From DASUPK01 sp963724665 (lineage in GTDB: Bacteria > Actinomycetota > Thermoleophilia > Solirubrobacterales > 70-9), in NCBI GenBank assembly GCA_963724665.1, contig CAVRVH010000007.1, positions 620,001 to 684,000 on the forward strand: a DNA stretch of 64,000 bases, read 5' to 3'. Below are positions 42,983 to 50,490 of the stretch, piece after piece. A program made the translations under genes and the position numbers. The notes under the pieces are model-generated. The model worked only from the letters and a program-made list of their open reading frames with translations, was not told the DNA's origin and searched no databases. The stretch's first letter is position 1, and the number at the start of each line of letters is the position of its first letter.

Positions 42983-43159
42983 CTAGCAGGGCCGGCTGTG
43001 CCTAAACGGAAAGGCCCAGCTGAACAGGTTCAGGCCGGGGCGTTTGCACCAACAGTCCTCTCGGCAGTCGCATGCCGCCACCCCCGACCGCTCCAGGGCG
43101 TGGCCCAGCAAAGCGACCGCGAGGTAGGCGCCGACAACGGTGAAGCAGATGCGCCTCAT
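42983..43159 (-). CDS. Small cysteine-rich membrane or secreted protein (58 aa)
   Basis: MRRICFTVVGAYLAVALLGHALERSG is one hydrophobic segment, followed by CDCREDCWCKRPG and FSWAFPFRHSRPC. The CxCxxxCWC cluster suggests metal binding or disulfides. The start was chosen at the Met before the hydrophobic stretch. I recall similar short proteins in related actinobacteria but no function. Confidence 0.6.
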   Translation of the reverse strand: MRRICFTVVGAYLAVALLGHALERSGVAACDCREDCWCKRPGLNLFSWAFPFRHSRPC

Positions 43160-43232
43160 GGCAAAAGCGTAGCTGCGAAGCACGGCGCTGCTCCATCCCG
43201 AGTGGCGTTCCCTGCCTTGCCCCGGGGGAACC

Positions 43233-43254
43233 GCCGCTTTTCGTTCAAAGCGGC
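43233..43254. repeat. Palindromic repeat, TCGTTC variant
   Basis: GCCGCTTT and AAAGCGGC form a perfect 8-bp stem around TCGTTC. It lies between the small cysteine-rich gene and the topoisomerase gene; no SnoaL-like gene is adjacent. Confidence 0.72.
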
Positions 43255-43407
43255 TGCGTGCCGCTCGCTCCTCATGAAGGTCAGCCAACCTCAGCACGTT
43301 TGCCGCGTTCCTCTGCCACGGAGGCCTCAGCGCGACGCTGAGCAGCTTCCTCGCGTTCGAATGGGCACGGGCTAAATACCGCCTCCGCCGGGTAGCCGTG
43401 CAACACC

Positions 43408-44460
43408 ATGTCGCGCCTGAGACGCGTCGACTGTGCCGCTCCGGCGATCTCGCGCCGTCGGCGCGGGAAAGGCTTCGAGTACCTCGACGAGAGCATCGGC
43501 GAGCGGATCGATGACGAGGAGATCATCGAGCGGATTAGGGCGCTGGCGATCCCGCCCGCTTGGCAGGACGTCTGGATCTGCGCCGACCCGCTCGGGCACA
43601 TCCAGGCCACGGGCATCGACGCCAGGGGACGGAAGCAGTACCGCTACCACGACCTCTGGCGCGAGCGGCGCGATCGCCAGAAGTTCGACGACATGGTGGA
43701 TTTCGCGCGTTCGCTGCCCATGCTGCGCGAACAGGTGGTGCGTGATCTGCGCAGGCGGAAGATCTCCCGCGAGCGCGTGCTCGCCTGCGCCGTCCGGCTC
43801 CTCGACCGCGGCTTCTTCCGCATCGGCTCGGAGGACTACGCGGAAGAGAATGAGACCTACGGGCTGGCGACCATGCGGAAGCGCCACGTCAAGGTCACCG
43901 GGGACAAGGTCGTCTTCGACTACGAGGCGAAGGGCGGGAAGAGAAGGGTCCAGGTCGTCGGGGACCGGTCAATCGCCGGCCTCGTCAAGACACTCCGCGG
44001 CCGGCCCGGCGGGGGCCATGAGCTACTCGCCTATCGCAACGGCGAGGAGTGGCGGGACGTCCGCTCGGACGAGATCAACGACTACATCAAGGCTGTCGTC
44101 GGTGAGGAGCACAGCGCCAAGGACTTCCGCACCTGGAACGCGACGGTGCTGGCCGCCGTCGTGCTCGCCGGCTCCGCCCGGGAGCGCGACATGAGCACCA
44201 AGGGGGGCCGCAACCGCGCCAAGCGCGACGCCGTCAAGCAGGTGTCCCACTACCTCGGCAACACGCCCGCCGTCTGCCGCGCCTCCTACATCGACCCGCG
44301 GGTCTTCGACCGCTTCGACGGTGGGCTGACGGTGGGTGGGGTGTTCGAGCGCCTGCCGGAGGACCCCGCGGACTGGCCCGAGATCCAGAGGCCAATCGAG
44401 GAGGCCGTGCTCGACCTCATCGATCGGCGTGAATCACCCGCCATCGAGCAGGTGAAGTGA
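43408..44460 (+). CDS. DNA topoisomerase IB
   Basis: A 350-residue type IB topoisomerase (poxvirus/bacterial TopIB type) that relaxes supercoils through a 3'-phosphotyrosine. RGKGFEYLD and IPPAWQDVWICADPLGHIQATGIDARGRKQYRYHDLW form the N-terminal domain. The catalytic set includes KISRERVLACAVRLLD (Arg), KDFRTWNATV and the nucleophile in AVCRASYIDP. The start ATG is near TAGCCGTGCAACACC. It sits inside the integrative element. Confidence 0.93.
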   Translation: MSRLRRVDCAAPAISRRRRGKGFEYLDESIGERIDDEEIIERIRALAIPPAWQDVWICADPLGHIQATGIDARGRKQYRYHDLWRERRDRQKFDDMVDFARSLPMLREQVVRDLRRRKISRERVLACAVRLLDRGFFRIGSEDYAEENETYGLATMRKRHVKVTGDKVVFDYEAKGGKRRVQVVGDRSIAGLVKTLRGRPGGGHELLAYRNGEEWRDVRSDEINDYIKAVVGEEHSAKDFRTWNATVLAAVVLAGSARERDMSTKGGRNRAKRDAVKQVSHYLGNTPAVCRASYIDPRVFDRFDGGLTVGGVFERLPEDPADWPEIQRPIEEAVLDLIDRRESPAIEQVK

Positions 44461-44467
44461 AGGGGCG

Positions 44468-44521
44468 TCAGGCAACGCCGAGCTTGTGGAGCGAGACGTC
44501 GAGGTCGTTCTCCTCGGACAC
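44468..44521 (-). pseudogene. N-terminal fossil of a SnoaL-like gene (VSEENDLDVS...-stop)
   Basis: GTG TCC GAG GAG AAC GAC CTC and so on gives VSEENDLDVSLHKLGVA and stops. The GTGTCCGAGGAGAAC stretch is one base from the paralogue start; the rest is unrelated. Convergent with the topoisomerase gene. It may be a chance short frame, but the match to the conserved end is notable. Confidence 0.5.
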
Positions 44522-44526
44522 ACCGC

Positions 44527-44895
44527 CTAAGCCCGCTTTGCGGCTACGTCACCCGCCTCGCCGCGCTTTTCGACAATCCAGAAGTGTTCGTGTTCCTTGA
44601 CCACCTCTTCAACGCCCGGTTCAACCTCGATTGCTGTGTGCCCTGGCGCGATTGCGAAGCGCTCCGGTCGCGAGCGAACCTCCTGCCATTCCCGTCCGGA
44701 TAGTTGTATGCGGACGCCGCAATCAACCTGCCAGCACTCACATCGGAAGCCGGCAACTACTTGGCCTCCTTCAATCCACTTGGCCTTTCGCTCGTTGAGA
44801 TCCCGGGAAAAGGCCTCGTTCAACGCAATGCGCCCTTCCCTCGACCCAGCTGGGGGCTCGGAAGACTCCGCCACCCGGCAAACCGTAATGGTCAC
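44527..44895 (-). CDS. Conserved hypothetical protein with CEC...C motif (122 aa)
   Basis: NEAFSRDLNERKAKWIEGG then FRCECWQVDCGVRIQLSGREWQEVRSRPERFAIAPGHTAIEVEPGVEEVVKEHEHFWIVEKRGE. I recognise this layout (NExFxREVNERI, CECxDxxC, VRSxPxRFxVxPGH, VVExH) from many actinobacterial genomes, always unnamed. The three cysteines may bind metal. Function unknown. Confidence 0.78.
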   Translation of the reverse strand: MTITVCRVAESSEPPAGSREGRIALNEAFSRDLNERKAKWIEGGQVVAGFRCECWQVDCGVRIQLSGREWQEVRSRPERFAIAPGHTAIEVEPGVEEVVKEHEHFWIVEKRGEAGDVAAKRA

Positions 44896-44919
44896 CGCTG
44901 ACCTTCCTCCGGCCAGGTC

Positions 44920-44994
44920 CTAGAAGACCCGCCTGAGCAGGTACAGCACGACCAGCACCAGGATGATGATGATGAGGATGGTGACGATGGACAC
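44920..44994 (-). CDS. Very small hydrophobic membrane peptide (24 aa)
   Basis: GTG opens SIVTILIIIILVLVVLYLLRRVF and then TAG. A strong GGAGGGAG ribosome site lies 6-7 bases before the GTG. The single membrane-spanning segment with RR at the cytoplasmic end is typical of tiny bacterial membrane proteins. The 330 bases beyond it (to 45321) hold only a tRNA-like remnant and hairpin. Confidence 0.5.
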   Translation of the reverse strand: MSIVTILIIIILVLVVLYLLRRVF

Positions 44995-45259
44995 CGGGCT
45001 CCCTCCGTTCCGTCGAGTTTCATAGGTCCCCCTCTGAACGTCCGTGTTTCGCTCCACCCGCTCTACCCCGGCGATGGAATCGCTGAAACCCGGGCGAGTG
45101 TTGAGGGAAGGTTGAGCTAGCCCGCGCGCGGCAACCTCGTGGGAGCGATTCTTGGCGGAGCATGACGGCGTCCCTCCATCGCCTCACGGTTCGGGGCGTG
45201 CGTCTGTGGCTGGCATAGAACGAAGCCCGAACGAGAGTCACAGAACCGTTCGCAAACGA

Positions 45260-45320
45260 GAGAGACCCGCATTGGCGGGCCTCTCATAACATCGGGGCGG
45301 GGTTCGAACCCGCGACTACA
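45260..45320 (-). other. tRNA 3'-end remnant with adjacent hairpin
   Basis: On the minus strand GCGGG-TTCGAAC-CCCGC forms a perfect T-arm (45300-45316), followed by CCCGATG as a possible 3' acceptor strand, then GAGAGGCCCGC/GCGGGTCTCTC (45285-45260) as a hairpin. No 5' half of a tRNA precedes it; the coding gene at 45322 ends there instead. It resembles a leftover attachment site of another element. Confidence 0.45.
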
Positions 45321-45321
45321 G

Positions 45322-45945
45322 CTAGCGTCGCGCAGTCAGAGCCTGCAACACGACCTCAACCGGGGAGCGGTGCTTCACTCGATTGTCGATCGCCTCACGC
45401 GTCTTCCGCATCTCGGCTGCAAACTCTCCGAGGTTCTCGGTAAACCGGCCGACGCTCTGGCCGGCGTCGGCGAGGTCCTTTCCGGCCTTGCCAACGTTGT
45501 TGCCGAGTCGCATCCCCAGGATCTTGCGTCCCGAGTCGCGCTTCGACTGCACAGCCATGCCACCCGCCAACCCAGCCAGAGCGGCGCCGCCCGCGGCCAG
45601 TGCCGGTCCCTTCACCTTGCCTGCGACGGTCGAGATCGTCTTTCCACCGCTCTGAACTCCCTCGGCGACGGCGTCCTTGCCCTTCGACGCAAACTGCTTG
45701 ACGGAATCTGGCCCCGCAGTCCCACCAGAGCGTCGTGGCTGCGTGCGGGAGCGGTTAGTGGTCTGCGAGCTGCTCCGCGCGGCTCCCGAGCTTCGGCTCT
45801 TTGCAGTGCTCCTTCCATTGCGCTGCTGACGGTTTCGCGTCGAGCTCGAGCCCCGAGTGGAGGCTGCCGATCGGCCCGAGCCGTTCGACCGTCCCGTCGT
45901 TTTGCGGCGAGCCTGCGAGTTCCTTTTTGTGCTCGTTTGGGCCAT
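45322..45945 (-). CDS. Ser/Arg-rich basic protein with Gly/Ala hydrophobic stretch
   Basis: A 207-residue protein. AAGGAGGGG before MAQTSTKRNSQARRK decides the start. The first about 75 residues are low-complexity Ser/Arg/Thr. Then KGKDAVAEGVQSGGKTISTVAGKVKGPALAAGGAALAGLAGGMA is a Gly/Ala hydrophobic segment, and the end (FTENLGEFAAEMRKTREAIDNR) is helical. Possibly a nucleoid- or membrane-associated protein; not identified. Confidence 0.72.
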   Translation of the reverse strand: MAQTSTKRNSQARRKTTGRSNGSGRSAASTRGSSSTRNRQQRNGRSTAKSRSSGAARSSSQTTNRSRTQPRRSGGTAGPDSVKQFASKGKDAVAEGVQSGGKTISTVAGKVKGPALAAGGAALAGLAGGMAVQSKRDSGRKILGMRLGNNVGKAGKDLADAGQSVGRFTENLGEFAAEMRKTREAIDNRVKHRSPVEVVLQALTARR

Positions 45946-46165
45946 TTCCGACCCCTCCTTTCGCATCCGTGCGAATCGTTATCTGCTCGCAGCAATTACC
46001 ACACATTTGCGGCGATAAACCCTCGGGCGCCCTCTGTCCAGCTCACGGCAAGAACACGCCCGTGATTGACGTCCTCTCCTCCCGCTTTGAGGGCGGGGGC
46101 GGCAATAAGGGAGCCAGCCCGCCACCGCCACGGCGGTACCCAGGCCCGCGCGCGCATCGGATGAT

Positions 46166-46462
46166 CTACCGGCGGGCCCTCGCGGCCCTCTTCGCGGAGC
46201 TGCTGCGCTTCGCGGCCTTCGCCTTGCGCGTGCGCGCCGCCTTCTTCGCGGCTTTGGAGCGCTTCCGCGAGCCTCCACCCGCGCGCTCTCTGATCGTGTC
46301 AGCCGCAGCCGAAAGCTCATCGGCGAGACGATGGGCTGTGGCGGGCTTCTTCTGGCCCTTGGTCGGGAGGGCCTCGGCCACCCGCTTCGCGACCCCCTTT
46401 CTGATGCCGGTATCCCTGAGCCGTCCGTAGAGCTCCTTATCTGACTTCGTCTTGTTGGCCAT
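46166..46462 (-). CDS. Small basic Lys/Ala/Arg-rich protein (98 aa)
   Basis: MANKTKSDKELYGRLRDTGIRKGVAKRVAEAL then a tail of KRSKAAKKAARTRKAKAAKR type. GGAGGAG lies about 9 bases before ATG. The N-terminal half has a helix-turn-helix-like length and the tail is histone H1-like, suggesting nucleic-acid binding. Such proteins are common, unnamed, in soil actinobacteria. Confidence 0.7.
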   Translation of the reverse strand: MANKTKSDKELYGRLRDTGIRKGVAKRVAEALPTKGQKKPATAHRLADELSAAADTIRERAGGGSRKRSKAAKKAARTRKAKAAKRSSSAKRAARARR

Positions 46463-46622
46463 TTCTACTGCTCCTCCTTCCGGTTCTTGACTGTCCTCGC
46501 TTTACCCACCATCGGTTCTGTCGACACCCGCGTCGCGGGGGTTCTCAGCGTCGCTTAGACCACCCGTTGAAGCATCTGCCAGAAGGTCGGTAACTCCCTC
46601 GCCAAGCAACAAGCTCGGCTGG

Positions 46623-46701
46623 GGGGTAGCTACTACCCCAGTGCTGCCCGACTTGCCCCGAAAGAAAGAAGCCCCCGCCGGTACACGGTCGGAGGCTTCT
46701 T
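46623..46701. terminator. Two hairpins between convergent-looking transcripts, possible terminators
   Basis: GGGGTAG/CTACCCC with loop CTA (46623-46639), and AAGAAGCC/GGCTTCTT (46666-46701) with a second inner stem. Both lie in the 295-base gap between the STAS gene and the basic-protein gene. The second could end STAS transcripts, but no long T-run follows. I see no gene in this gap. Confidence 0.45.
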
Positions 46702-46757
46702 CCAATACGCAGTTCCCCTGTTGCCACACCGCCGAGAGGTAACGACGGTGGGACAGC

Positions 46758-47111
46758 TCAGTCGAACATCTCGCCCGTTCCGGTCAAGGCAACGAGCCTG
46801 GTGACCGCCTCGTGCCTAGAAGGGACGAAGCTGAGCCGGTTGCCGTCCTCCCTGCTCCGCAGGCTCGCCCTCAGGAGAACGCTGAGCCCAGTGGAGTCCA
46901 CAAAAGAGAGATCGGTCATGTCCACCACGATCTGTCCGATCACGGTGTCCTCTGCGTGCCGGATTTCGGCATCGAGCTTGCCTGCCGTCGATAGGTCGAT
47001 CTCGCCGGCGACAATGATCGTCACCGAGTCGCCCTTTCGATGAGATCGAATCTCGACTGGCTTGGTGGCGAGATCCGGTGAGCCAACGTTGGAATCGTCA
47101 ACAGGTCGCAT
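46758..47111 (-). CDS. STAS-domain anti-sigma factor antagonist
   Basis: A 117-residue protein, MRPVDDSNVGSPDLATKPVE; AAAAGGAGGAG fixes the start. The STAS core is VTIIVAGEIDLSTAGKLDAEI and IVVDMTDLSFVDSTGLSVLLRA, where the Ser in DSTG is the usual phosphorylation site for an anti-sigma kinase. It likely acts in a partner-switching stress circuit. No partner kinase is nearby. Confidence 0.9.
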   Translation of the reverse strand: MRPVDDSNVGSPDLATKPVEIRSHRKGDSVTIIVAGEIDLSTAGKLDAEIRHAEDTVIGQIVVDMTDLSFVDSTGLSVLLRASLRSREDGNRLSFVPSRHEAVTRLVALTGTGEMFD

Positions 47112-47330
47112 TCGCGTCTCCTCCTTTTCAAAAGAAAACACGCAATCCGTTTCGCCCTTTCCCCAATTTGGACGGGCGGCCCGTCTTGCTCCAATTCGAC
47201 AGGCCGGATATTTACAACAGCCGTTCGTTGTCGTCAAGACGGGGTTGAGCGAAGGGGATCACCGCCGACCGCCTACGGCGTCTAGTGGGCCGGGGGTTGC
47301 CCGGTTCCGATCCTCCTCGCTGAGCCCCTA

Positions 47331-47647
47331 CTCCGACAGCCCAGCGGCCGCTTTCCATGCAAGCGGCTACTTGCGGCAAGGCTCGGCAAGTTCCAAGGGC
47401 CTTCCGCCCAAGCCGTAGCTCACGACCGTTACTCCTCGACCTCCCACCTGAGGTTGTCCCAACTCTCGTCAACGGCCGCGCAGTACTGCGAGGCAGCGTC
47501 GGGTCCGCGATAGACGGTTCCCTCCAATGCCGCTCGCATCGGGACGATCTCCGCATCCTGAGCGAGGTCCGCCGCGAAGGTCTTGGCATCGCGTCTATTG
47601 AACGCGTCGATTGCCGTCCGCACGATCTCCACGTTCTCCTGCGACAT
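47331..47647 (-). pseudogene. Decayed SnoaL-like gene interrupted by a palindromic repeat
   Basis: Promoter GATACT plus GCGTGGGCG and 72 good codons (MSQENVEIVRTAIDAFNRRD to WDNLRWEVEE) end at TAA 47429. About 80 bases later the conserved tail AAAGLSE-stop is found in frame-like form at 47331-47351, directly joined to the CCATGC-type palindrome (47347-47367). The usual middle of the C-terminal half is missing. The order N-part, junk, palindrome, C-end suggests deletion with repeat insertion. Confidence 0.78.
47347..47367. repeat. Palindromic repeat, CCATGC type, inside a SnoaL pseudogene
   Basis: GCCGCTT and AAGCGGC around TCCATGC, a 7-bp stem. It lies within the boundaries of the pseudogene 47331-47647, next to its surviving C-terminal codons. 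Confidence 0.72.
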
Positions 47648-47979
47648 CGCCCACGCAGTATCTCGCGCCCGCTGCGGATAATCGGAAACAGTCGCGGACG
47701 AGCCATGGTGCGAGTGCCAGGTGAAGTTCGCGTTAATGCTCAGCACGCTCGATTTCGACTTCGCGATTCGCGGGTATCTAACGACTCCGCTTGCTCTTCG
47801 GTTTCTAGGAGCCGGAGAAACGCGGGATATAGGGAGTCGTCGAGGGTGCCCGCGGGGTCGAGGGGGCACCCCGGCGCTCCTTGCATCCCAGCCGCGGGGG
47901 AAGGGAAGGGTCGCAAGCCTGCGGCCGACGCCTGCAAGACCGCCGAATGCACTACGGCGGGCGCCATGCCGCGAGCGGC

Positions 47980-48010
47980 TTACTCTGACAACCGGCGGCT
48001 TCGAGGAGGA
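47980..48010 (-). pseudogene. Degenerate C-terminal fossil of a SnoaL-like gene
   Basis: CTCGAAGCCGCCGG then TTGTCAGAGTAA matches the paralogue end (LEAAGLSE-stop) with two or three changed or missing bases. The 410-base gap 47648-48058 otherwise holds only family-type intergenic sequence (GGGAAGGGTCGCAAGC, GCAAGACCGCCG) and no gene I can support. Confidence 0.55.
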
Positions 48011-48058
48011 GTGTTAGGCGCGGGAGTGTCTGGCGCGGGACTGACCGGGACCTGCGGC

Positions 48059-48433
48059 TCAGTCGAGTTCGCGCTCACGCTCGGCCGCCCGCTCATCGTG
48101 GAGCCCGGCGGCACGGCCTTCGCGCTCAGCACGGTCCTCAGCGTCGACAGCACGCCGTTCGCGCTCCTTAGCGGCTTTTGCGTGTTCGTCCGCGATCGCC
48201 GCATGTTCCGCCGCGCGCTCGCGTTCATGCTCGGCCTCGTCCTGCTTCTCCGTCGCGGTAACGGCATGGGCCTCGGCTTCCTGGCGATGTCCGGCGACCT
48301 CCTCGCGAATTCGCACCCGCTCGCGCTCGCGCTCGCGGCGCCGGGTCTCGACCGCTCGTCTGGTTGCGAACAACACCAGGGCGAGCACCACGACGGCGGC
48401 GATAACGATGGCGATTACGGCAACCGTTGACAC
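48059..48433 (-). CDS. Membrane-anchored coiled-coil protein
   Basis: GTG opens STVAVIAIVIAAVVVLALVLFA, one membrane segment, then about 95 residues of charged helix rich in Glu, Arg, Ala (RRRERERERVRIREEVAGHRQEAEAHAV, EHERERAAEHAAIADEHAKAAKERERRA), a predicted long coiled coil. An ATG 11 codons upstream is possible. Such one-segment coiled-coil proteins are frequent and unnamed. Confidence 0.7.
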   Translation of the reverse strand: MSTVAVIAIVIAAVVVLALVLFATRRAVETRRRERERERVRIREEVAGHRQEAEAHAVTATEKQDEAEHERERAAEHAAIADEHAKAAKERERRAVDAEDRAEREGRAAGLHDERAAERERELD

Positions 48434-48529
48434 GTTTTGTCTGTACCCCTTCGGAGCGTTCCGCACACGCGATGGCTAGGTCTCCGACGCGGAGTGCCGG
48501 TGTCCATTGCCGCCTATTAGGGTCGGTCC

Positions 48530-48750
48530 ATGCCCTCTCTGCGCTGCGACCACTGCGAAAAGCTCTTTGAGTACCGCGAGCAGATCGTTGTGTTACGAGA
48601 AACGGACAGCGGGGTTGAGGCGCTGAGGGAAACCGAACTTGAGGCCGGCACCGTGGAAGGTGCCTTCGAGCCAGTCGGAAGTACCACGTCACTTGCTACG
48701 AAGCGATACGGAGCGAAGCTGCCGACGACTGGCCCCAACTCCACGCTTAA
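48530..48750 (+). CDS. Small zinc-ribbon-like protein (one frameshift)
   Basis: MPSLRCDHCEKLFEYREQIVVLRETDSG starts well, with CDHC. After FEPVG the frame should switch by one base (a missing G near 48,682) to KYHVTCYEAIRSEAADDWPQLHA-stop, giving the expected CY partner for a metal site. Without the shift the protein runs on in low-complexity sequence to 48844. I therefore annotate the corrected end. Confidence 0.55.
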
Positions 48751-48779
48751 AGCCGGGCGCGCCTCACAATCCCCCCGCC

Positions 48780-48977
48780 TCAGCGTGACTCGGTCACCGA
48801 CCGCCTCTGACCGTCAAGGATCTGCTGGACACGGCTGGGGCTGAGGCCGACCGCCTCGGCAACCTGGCGGCGGGGTAGCCCGGCTTCACTCGCCTGCACG
48901 ATCGCGGCATCGCGCCGTCGCCGAGCGTCGTCGAGAGCCGCCGCCACTCGCCGCAGCCCTTCTTCGTGCCCGGCCAT
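48780..48977 (-). CDS. Small helix-turn-helix protein, possible excisionase or element regulator
   Basis: A 65-residue protein, MAGHEEGLRRVAAALDDARRRRD, with a HTH-like GLPRRQVAEAVGLSPSRVQQILDGQ. It is divergent from the integrase gene 180 bases away, the usual place for a directionality factor or repressor of an integrative element. That role is inferred only from position. Confidence 0.7.
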   Translation of the reverse strand: MAGHEEGLRRVAAALDDARRRRDAAIVQASEAGLPRRQVAEAVGLSPSRVQQILDGQRRSVTESR

Positions 48978-49156
48978 GTGCAGTATCCTAAACGCGACCG
49001 CAAGTGGGGCGGCGTCGCGCTAACGACCCGCCCCGTGGCATCGGGAGATAAGGCCCGACGCCCCGGGAGCGTATCCCCGCGTCCGTTGCCCCTCGACAGA
49101 GGAGTACAGACGATGCATGCGCCGGCACACCTTCTAGGCGAACAAGGAGAAAGCCG

Positions 49157-50375
49157 ATGGCAGATCTAGACCGAACCAGCGACCCCGGCATCTACAAACG
49201 CACCACCAGCCGGGGCGAGACTCGTTACGTCGTCACGTACTGGGTTGGCGGCAAGCAGCGTCAGGCCACGCGGCGGACGCTAAAAGAGGCTCGCGCTCTC
49301 AAACGATCCCGCGAGACTGACCGGGACCCAGGCGAGTTGTTCGAGGGAAGCCATCGACCTTTCCGCGAATACGCGGAGGAATGGGTTGACAGCTACCACG
49401 GCAACGGCCGGCGTGGGCTCACCGAGCACACACGCGAGGAGTACCGACGCGATCTGAACCGATATGCCTACCCCTTCCTCAGCGCACGGTTGGGACGCTC
49501 TCTTTCGTCCCTGGCGCGCGCAGATATGAGGGCCTGGGCGTCCTGGCTATGCGACGAGAAAGAGCAGGGGAAACGGCTCGCAGATGCAACGGTGCGCCGC
49601 GTCATGGCTCCCGTTCGGGCTTGCCTCTCCACCCGCCGCCGACGATGGCCTAATTCGGGCCAACCCGGCTGATGGGGTGAGGCTGCCCCGCCGCGAGCAG
49701 GTCCGAGAGGACGACGCGGAACGCCGCGCCCTGACCAGGGAGCAGCTCGACGCGCTCCTACGGGTCGTACACCCGCGCCACCGGCTCATGTTCCGACTGA
49801 TTGCGGCGACCGGAATCCGATGGAGTGAGGTAGCGGCCCTGCAGCGTCGCGACCTCGCGCTGAGCGGAGCCGCCCCGGTCGTGAAAATTCGACTGGCGCT
49901 CAACAAGCGCGGCGAGTTCAAGCCGCCCAAGTCACAGCACGGACGGCGGGAAGTTCCCCTCCCCCGCTCTCTGGCCGACGCGCTGAGGGTTCACGTTGCA
50001 GACCTCGACACTGAGGAGCTCGTGTTCTCCTCGCAACGTGGAACGCCGCTCAGCTATCGGAACGTTCTCACCCGCGCATTCAAGCCCGCCGCTGAGGAGG
50101 CCGGAGCGGAGTGGGCTGGGTTCCACACCCTGCGGCACACGTTCGCGAGTCTCCACGTTGCGCGAGGGACGAACATCGTTCAGCTCTCGCGGATGCTTGG
50201 GCATCACTCGCCCGACTTCACGTTGAGGGTCTATGCGCACCTGATCCCCGGGGACAGGGTTGAACCGCTCGACCTGGACGCCGAGCTAGTGCCCGCCGTC
50301 CCAAGGTCCGTCCCAATACACCGGACCCAAAGGGAGCCAATCGCACCGGAACCTGTGTACGCGGAAGTTGCCTAA
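49157..50375 (+). CDS. int: Tyrosine integrase of the tRNA-Met element (one frameshift)
   Basis: AAGGAG precedes MADLDRTSDPGIYKR. An AP2-like arm-binding region (TTSRGETRYVVTYWVGGKQRQATRRTLKEA) and a SAM-like core-binding domain lead to RRVMAPVRACLST. There one extra C (about 49,640) shifts the frame; it continues AADDGLIRANPADGVRLPRR. Catalytic residues: Arg in ATGIRWSEV, His-x-x-Arg in FHTLRHTFA, His in LGHHSPDF and Tyr in LRVYAHL. The stop is 50 bases before attachment copy 2. Full length would be about 405 residues. Confidence 0.9.
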
Positions 50376-50425
50376 GAGCAGGGGAAACGCAAGAGGACCG
50401 CACTAGACCGCAAAGCGAGCCCGGC

Positions 50426-50469
50426 ATCATAATCCGCGTGTCGGGGGTTCGAGTCCCTCCTCCGGCATC
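50426..50469 (+). repeat. Attachment site copy 2 (3' half of tRNA-Met)
   Basis: An exact 44-base copy of 40904-40947, lacking the tRNA 5' half. It marks the right end of the first element (integrase side) and the left end of the second. The flank GCGAGCCCGGC before it resembles GCGAGCCAGC before copy 4. Confidence 0.92.
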
Positions 50470-50490
50470 CGCGCTTCTCTCCTTCGAGGA

